Part shown: one piece after another, positions 63,931 through 64,000 of the stretch | Layout of the letters: each line of letters opens with the position of its first letter | Position numbering within the stretch: the stretch's first letter is position 1 | Assembly (NCBI RefSeq): GCF_000814765.1 | Contig: NZ_JWIC01000010.1 | Location: 754,001-818,000, forward strand | From: Pseudoalteromonas luteoviolacea | GTDB taxonomy: Bacteria > Pseudomonadota > Gammaproteobacteria > Enterobacterales > Alteromonadaceae | Reading direction: 5' to 3' | DNA: 64,000 nt | Made by a program: the position numbers and the translations under genes | The notes under the pieces: generated by a model | What the model was told of the DNA's origin: nothing | Database searches by the model: none | What the model saw: only the letters and a program-made list of their open reading frames with translations

Positions 63931-64000
63931 GACTTTAGATGCGACCTAGTCTAGGCGTAATGAGTTGGTTTTTTGGCATCAGTTTAGTATCACTTTGGTA

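Overview
The window looks like chromosomal DNA of a marine gammaproteobacterium of the Pseudoalteromonas type (Alteromonadales). This is inferred from the moderate GC content, the pilB-yacG neighbourhood, the LipL32-family lipoprotein, the many secreted S9, CocE and GH13 hydrolases, the very large hybrid two-component sensor with Reg_prop repeats, and the RiPP-like small peptides with a GG-type leader. No rRNA, tRNA, CRISPR array, IS element or prophage was found.

Layout: 1-5 kb holds the 3' part of a type IV pilus ATPase gene (pilB), yacG, a LysR regulator divergent from a secreted esterase, and an AraC regulator with a GyrI-like domain. 4.9-11.7 kb is an alpha-2-macroglobulin/PBP1C pair. 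11.8-15.6 kb holds a J-domain-like tail-anchored protein, a RidA protein, and a MocR-type regulator divergent from a LysE exporter and GNAT pair. 15.7-18.3 kb is a small RiPP-like peptide divergent from a secreted S9 peptidase. 18.4-21.6 kb has a coiled-coil protein and a CadC-like membrane regulator with a LamG sensor, divergent from a secreted beta-helix protein. 21.6-22.0 kb is an array of five hairpin repeats. 22-29.4 kb is a giant hybrid sensor kinase divergent from a double-receiver protein with a degenerate kinase module. 29.4-33.4 kb has a CocE/NonD hydrolase and a GH13 amylase with a PPC-like insertion.

33.4-43.6 kb has a LysR/SnoaL pair, a CreA-like lipoprotein, a tandem-duplicated lipoprotein gene whose duplication carried along a scrap of the neighbouring ABC exporter gene, a cysteine-synthase-like enzyme, an AGCS and a BASS transporter, a lipoprotein, and arfA with a hairpin over its stop codon. 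43.8-49.3 kb has an alpha/beta hydrolase, a LysR regulator, a lipoate-ligase-like protein, a secreted unknown, a TAT-exported intradiol-dioxygenase-like protein and an orphan FetB-like permease. 49.3-51.9 kb is a second S9 peptidase divergent from a second RiPP-like peptide, the same architecture as at 15.7 kb. 52-55 kb has a TPR protein and a DoxX/DUF2269/saccharopine-dehydrogenase-like operon. 55.3-64 kb has a LipL32-like lipoprotein, a CpdB-like phosphohydrolase behind a possible Pho box, a secreted protein with three OB-fold-like repeats, a beta-lactamase-fold hydrolase, an unknown protein, an orphan ExbD and a tandem cystatin-like protein.

The most interesting signal is the pair of unlinked but architecturally identical cassettes. 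In each, a short peptide with a shared MKL-x-L-leader ending in GG and a Cys-containing core sits head-to-head with a secreted S9-family peptidase. No lanthipeptide or radical-SAM modifying enzyme lies in the window, so a role of the peptidase in maturing or degrading the peptide is only a hypothesis. Other notable items are the LamG-sensing CadC-type regulator, the covarying hairpin array, the tandem cystatin-like protein and the arfA stop-codon hairpin. All assignments are from reading the sequence; no database search was run.
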